Shown here piece by piece: positions 60,743-64,000 of a DNA stretch of 64,000 bases (its first letter is position 1; every line of letters starts with the position of its first letter). This DNA is from Aselliscus stoliczkanus (lineage: Eukaryota > Chordata > Mammalia > Chiroptera > Hipposideridae). Where the stretch lies: positions 36,862,501-36,926,500 of the forward strand of contig CM066729.1 in the NCBI GenBank assembly GCA_033961575.1, read 5' to 3'. A program made the translations under genes and the position numbers. The notes beneath the pieces were generated by a model. The model was not told where the DNA came from. It saw only the letters and a program-made list of their open reading frames with translations, and did not search any database.

Positions 60743-61754
60743 AAAAGGGAATATCATTACTGACCCAAAGAAAATAAAAAAGAGAATAAGGTAATATTGT
60801 GAATAACTGTATCACAACAAATTAGATAACTTAGATGAAATGAAAAGATTTCTAGCATGACAAGAACTACTGAAACTGACCTCTGATAATAGAAAATCTA
60901 GTGACATATAACAAGTGGTAGAATTAGTAATTATAAAACTTCCCATTAAGAAAAGCTCAGGCCCAAATGTTTTCAGTGGTGAATTATACCAGTTAAAGAA
61001 TAATTCATGTAAATTCTTCACAAATTATTTCAAAATGTAAAAAAGGAGAGAACATTTCCCAACTAATTACATGAAGTCAGTATTACCCTGATACCAAAAC
61101 CAGGCAAGGATTTCATAAGAAAGAAAACTACAGACCAATATGAATATGAATGTAGATATAAAAAAGTCCTCAACAAAATTTTAGGAAACCATAACCAACA
61201 ATGTATGAAAGGAATATACACTAAGTTCTAGTAGGATGTATCTCAGGAGAACAAGGTTGGTTCAACATCTGAAAATCAATTAATGTAATACACCATATCA
61301 ATAGAATAAAGGACAAAACCCATATGATCATCTCAATAGATTCAGAAAAGAAAGAAAAAAAATCTTTACAAAATCCAACATGCTTTCATGATAAAAAGAA
61401 CTCAACAAAGTAGAAATGGAAGAGAACTTCCTCAACCTGATAAATGAAACCTATGAAAAACACGTAGCTAACATTATCTTAATAGGGAAATACTGAAAGG
61501 TTTTTGTTTCAGTATGAGAAACAAGACAAGGATGTCTGTTCATGCTACTTCAATTCAACATTGTACTGGAAGTTCCAGCCAGAGCAAAAAAGGCAAAAAA
61601 ATAAAACAAGTCACCCAAATTGAAAACAAGAAGTAAAATATCTCTATTTGGAGAAAACATGATATTGTATATAGAAAATCTTAAGGAATTCACTTAAAAA
61701 ATTATTAATACTAATAAAAAAATTCAGCAAAATTAAAGGATATAAGATCAACAT

Positions 61755-62209
61755 GGGGCCGGCCGAGTGGCACTTTGGTTAGGAGCTGACTTGGGACGCC
61801 AGCTCTGAGCAGTGGAGCCCGGGTTTAGATCCCACATATGAAGGCCAGTTACACTGCCTTCTATAGCTGAGATGGTGAACAACAGCTCCACCTGGAGCTG
61901 GGCTGTGCGAGCCCCGGCGATGGTGTTGGCTGTAGCCCCTGCTGCAGTGGGCTGCCATAGGCTACAGTGAGTGGCCAGCAGCCAGCATGACCTGCCAAGA
62001 GCCGCTGTGAGTGGCCTTCCAGAGGCCGGTGACCAATCTGCCGCAGCCGGGAAGAGCGCAATGATGATACCAACATGGGCTAGTGAAGCAATGTCCTCCA
62101 CAACTAGACTGAAGAACAAAAAAGAACAGCAACTTGTCTGTTCCCCTTCCCCAATTCCCCAACGCTGTTCCCCTCCCCCAGTTCCCCAATAAAACCTTAA
62201 AAATAAAAA
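61755..62209 (+). mobile_element. Long-form bat GGCCGGCC SINE nested in L1
   Basis: Head GGGCCGGCCGAGTGGCACTT, followed by the core and then the extended body with ATGGTGAACAACAGCTCCAC, GAGTGGCCAGCAGCCAGCAT and a CTGTTCCCCTCCCCCAGTTC repeat near the end, and an A-rich tail with AATAAAA. The L1 phrase ATCAACA is repeated at 61747-61753 and 62210-62216. Confidence 0.92.
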
Positions 62210-62560
62210 ATCAACACAACAATCAGATTTCTATACACTAGCAATGAATACTCTGATAGTAAAAATTAATAAACAATTCTATTTACGATAGCATCAAAAA
62301 AGATAAAATATATAGGAACATGTTTAACAAAAGAAATGCAAAAATTATATACCAGAAACTATAAAACATTGTTGAAATAAATTAAAGACCTAAAATAAAT
62401 AGAAGGACATTTCATGCTTATGGATCAAACAACTTAATATTGTTCAAATGGCAATACTCCCCCAAATTGATCTACACATTCAACTCAATCTCTCCCTACC
62501 ATAAAAACAAGGAACACAACAATGTATATTGTATCTGTGATAGATGATAAATGATGGATG

Positions 62561-62569
62561 GGTGGATAG

Positions 62570-62600
<31 letters not shown>
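62561..62600. repeat. (GATA)n microsatellite
   Basis: About ten ATAG/GATA units with one interruption. Confidence 0.93.
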
Positions 62601-62601
<1 letters not shown>

Positions 62602-63177
62602 TTGTATCACTTGTATTTTCATAGTCTGGAAAGATTTACAAGAAACTAATGAAAGCATTTAACATATGGTAGTGGTTGGGTTAAAAATGGGAGAATGTGG
62701 GGACAAGGTAGCTTTATACATTGTTTCATTTTTTATATTCTGTGTATTATTCTTTTTCAGTAAGGGGGAGGGCAGGAGTAGAAATCTGCAGTTCCACAAC
62801 AGCAGCCTGTAATAGACACAAGGATGGAGTTATAGAATTAGACTAGAATCACTTAACTCATGAATTCGATAGCTCTGTGTATAAGTACTCCTCATAGGGT
62901 GTGTGGCTTCATATTACTTTCGGCTTTCAGAGAATCCTCATATTACTTGTACTAGGATAGAGTGGGGCAAGTGAGGGAGAGGAGGCCAGCTGACTAATTC
63001 TAGTGGATCTGAGCTTCTTTATTTCATTTCCACGGCAGTAGTAGCTAAGACTCTCCTGTGTCTCTCCACTCAGCCGTCTCCTCACATCGTTTTTCTTATC
63101 TAAAGGTAGAGGAGATCTAGAGGAGGTAGAAACTTTTATCTAAAGATAATTCTACTGCTCAAGAGTTGTAGAATAGG
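62601..63177. other. Unassigned intronic sequence
   Basis: No confident repeat or exon was seen. Confidence 0.45.
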
Positions 63178-63288
63178 GCTTGCCAAGTGGTGCGGTGGTT
63201 AAGCGCTGGCTTGGGAAGCCAGTGGCTTCGGTTCGGTCCCACATATAAGGGCCAGTGACACTGCCCTCAAAAAAAAAAAAAAAATTAA
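63178..63288 (+). mobile_element. Young short-form bat SINE with perfect 17-base target duplication
   Basis: The head is CTTGCCAAGTGGTGCGGTGG (lacking the usual GGCCGGCC), followed by GTTAAGCGCTGGCTTGGG, a B box GGTTCGGTCC, the core CACTGCCCTC and poly-A. AAGAGTTGTAGAATAGG is perfectly duplicated at 63161-63177 and 63289-63305. It ends about 370 bases before the splice acceptor of the second EGF exon. Confidence 0.95.
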
Positions 63289-63305
63289 AAGAGTTGTAGA
63301 ATAGG

Positions 63306-63657
63306 TGAGGAGAGAAGGAGAAAAAAAGCAAAGGTGTATGGAGGAGTTTCTGCTGACTATTTATCTTTGGGAAGCAGATCTACTTTTGAGAAGAGTGGAA
63401 TTAAGCTAATTTTTCTTTGGCCTTGATCCTTTAGATTTTTTTTCTTCGGATTTTGGGATTCGGATCACATAATGGGACACTTTTTGATGAATTAGTTCCA
63501 TCTGAAAGTAGGAAAGAGTTTTCAAGAGTTCTTACCATCATCTTTATGTGAGAAACCCAGTGGTTCCAAATCCCTCTTTATCTTTCCCCACCCTTCCACT
63601 CTGTATATCTTTCTAAAGTTAATTAATTGCGAACTATCACTGCTTAATTGCTTTTAG
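63306..63657. other. Intron 3' end leading to the second exon
   Basis: No repeat was seen. The acceptor is TAATTGCTTTTAG, with a short pyrimidine tract that is weaker than the one at 12011-12023. A second AG two bases later (63658-63659) would break the frame, so the acceptor at 63656-63657 is chosen. Confidence 0.6.
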
Positions 63658-63777
63658 AGATGGACCCCTGCACAGGTGGGAATGGATGTGCCCACATCTG
63701 TCAGAGTGCAAATGGAGTGGCCAGGTGTGCCTGTCGCCCAGGCTACCAGCTGTCTGAAGACAAAAAAGCCTGTGGAG
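63658..63777 (+). CDS. EGFEM1: Exon encoding one six-cysteine EGF-like domain (EGFEM1/MEGF6-like)
   Basis: This 120-base exon, phase 1-1, is flanked by TTTTAG and GTAAGAAG. Using the A left over from the previous exon it begins with Lys, then MDPCTGGNGCAHICQ. Six cysteines are in EGF order, with a conserved RPGYQL turn before the sixth. It lacks the DxDEC and hydroxylation motifs, so it is a non-calcium-binding EGF module. The alternation of calcium-binding and plain EGF domains is typical of MEGF6-like proteins. A secreted or matrix role is inferred from the family. No stop or frameshift is present. Identification as the next exon of the same gene rests on strand, matching phase and domain type. 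SCUBE-like proteins are the main alternative. Confidence 0.8.
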
Positions 63778-64000
63778 GTAAGAAGTGGAAGCTGATGGCT
63801 TAATTGTGTAATAGTTTGAAATTTTGTGGTAATTCAGTTTGAATAGTCAGAACAGCCAGGAGAAAGGTGTTTTCATTTATGCTTCAAAAGGAACATTTGT
63901 ATTCTTATTTGATCATTCTGAAAGGTGTTTTTATGATACAATAAAAATTCAGTGAAATTTTTCATTACAATAAAAAGTTCTGGTGCAGTTTCAGAATTAA
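63778..64000 (+). other. Start of the next intron
   Basis: The donor GTAAGAAG is a good consensus match. The remaining about 215 bases show no recognisable feature. Confidence 0.75.

Larger units (their letters stand above)
60490..62515 (+). mobile_element. Sense-strand L1 ORF2 relic with two nested SINEs
   Basis: Plus-strand phrases follow L1 ORF2 order: AAAAGTTGGTTCTTTGAAAAG, then AACCAGGCAAGGATTTCATA, TTAATGTAATACACCATATC, ATAGATTCAGAAAAGAAAG and TTCTATACACTAGCAATGAA, ending about AACATGTTTAACAAAAGAAAT and beyond. Removing the SINEs at 60630-60742 and 61755-62209 restores continuous L1 order. All frames are decayed. Confidence 0.85.
12147..63657 (+). other. 51.5-kb phase-1 intron between two EGF exons
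   Basis: The donor GTGAGTAA at 12147 and the acceptor TTGCTTTTAG ending at 63657 define it. Both flanking exons are phase 1 at this junction, so splicing joins them in frame through a Lys codon (A from the first exon, AG from the second). It is packed with retroelements and DNA transposons. I cannot exclude an unrecognised small or alternative exon inside it. Confidence 0.75.

Noticed and set aside
63178..63250. tRNA gene
   Set aside because: The A-box and B-box-like sequences belong to a tRNA-derived SINE head followed by the SINE core, poly-A and target duplications.
63658..63659. Alternative splice acceptor AG two bases into the second EGF exon
   Set aside because: Using it shifts the frame and destroys the six-cysteine EGF pattern. 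The upstream AG keeps phase 1.

Overview
This is mammalian genomic DNA. The repeat content points to a bat, most likely a rhinolophoid (horseshoe or leaf-nosed) bat. Eleven tRNA-derived SINE copies or pieces are present. Most carry a GGCCGGCC-type head, a B box resembling GGTTCG..CC and the motif GAGGGCAGTGTCACTGGCCCTC, as in the bat-specific Rhin-1-like families. Mariner-type DNA transposons and L1, L2, MIR, MER5 and MaLR fragments fill out the rest. There are no bacterial-type genes, CRISPR arrays or operons.

The only host coding sequence I can support is two small exons of one plus-strand gene, 51.5 kb apart (12024-12146 and 63658-63777). Each encodes exactly one six-cysteine EGF-like domain, each is flanked by AG/GT splice sites, and both are phase 1-1, so they join in frame. 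The first is a calcium-binding EGF module. The domain sequences resemble the MEGF6/EGFEM1 family of secreted EMI-plus-EGF proteins. The very long, AT-rich introns favour EGFEM1, which is annotated as a pseudogene in human. That gene assignment is inference.

Layout: 1-12023 is upstream intron, with SINEs, an L1 3' end, old repeats and three mariner-derived elements. Two of those are sibling internally deleted copies at 9044-9608 and 10798-11364. 12147-63657 is one large intron. Its main contents are a MaLR LTR (16.3 kb), L2 with a nested SINE (20.6-22.1 kb), a duplicated MIR unit (23.4/24.8 kb), and a hairpin MITE beside a nearly full-length mariner (28.9-30.4 kb). Further on are a twin-primed L1 with an inverted 5' part (33.0-34.9 kb), an ERV-like LTR (41.5 kb), a 7-kb block of antisense L1 relics (52.3-59.5 kb) broken by a SINE and an unclassified TIR element, and a sense L1 with two nested SINEs (60.5-62.5 kb). 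A SINE with a perfect 17-bp target duplication (63.2 kb) lies about 370 bp before the second exon. 63778-64000 begins the next intron.

Several long microsatellites (TA, GA, CT/CA, TG/GA) punctuate the intron. I found no convincing new biological system. The most interesting items are the intact EGF exon pair, the mariner-derived family with a shared stop codon, the unclassified TIR element and the duplicated MIR chimera. Repeat family calls were made by eye from remembered consensus features, so ends are approximate and subfamily names are tentative.
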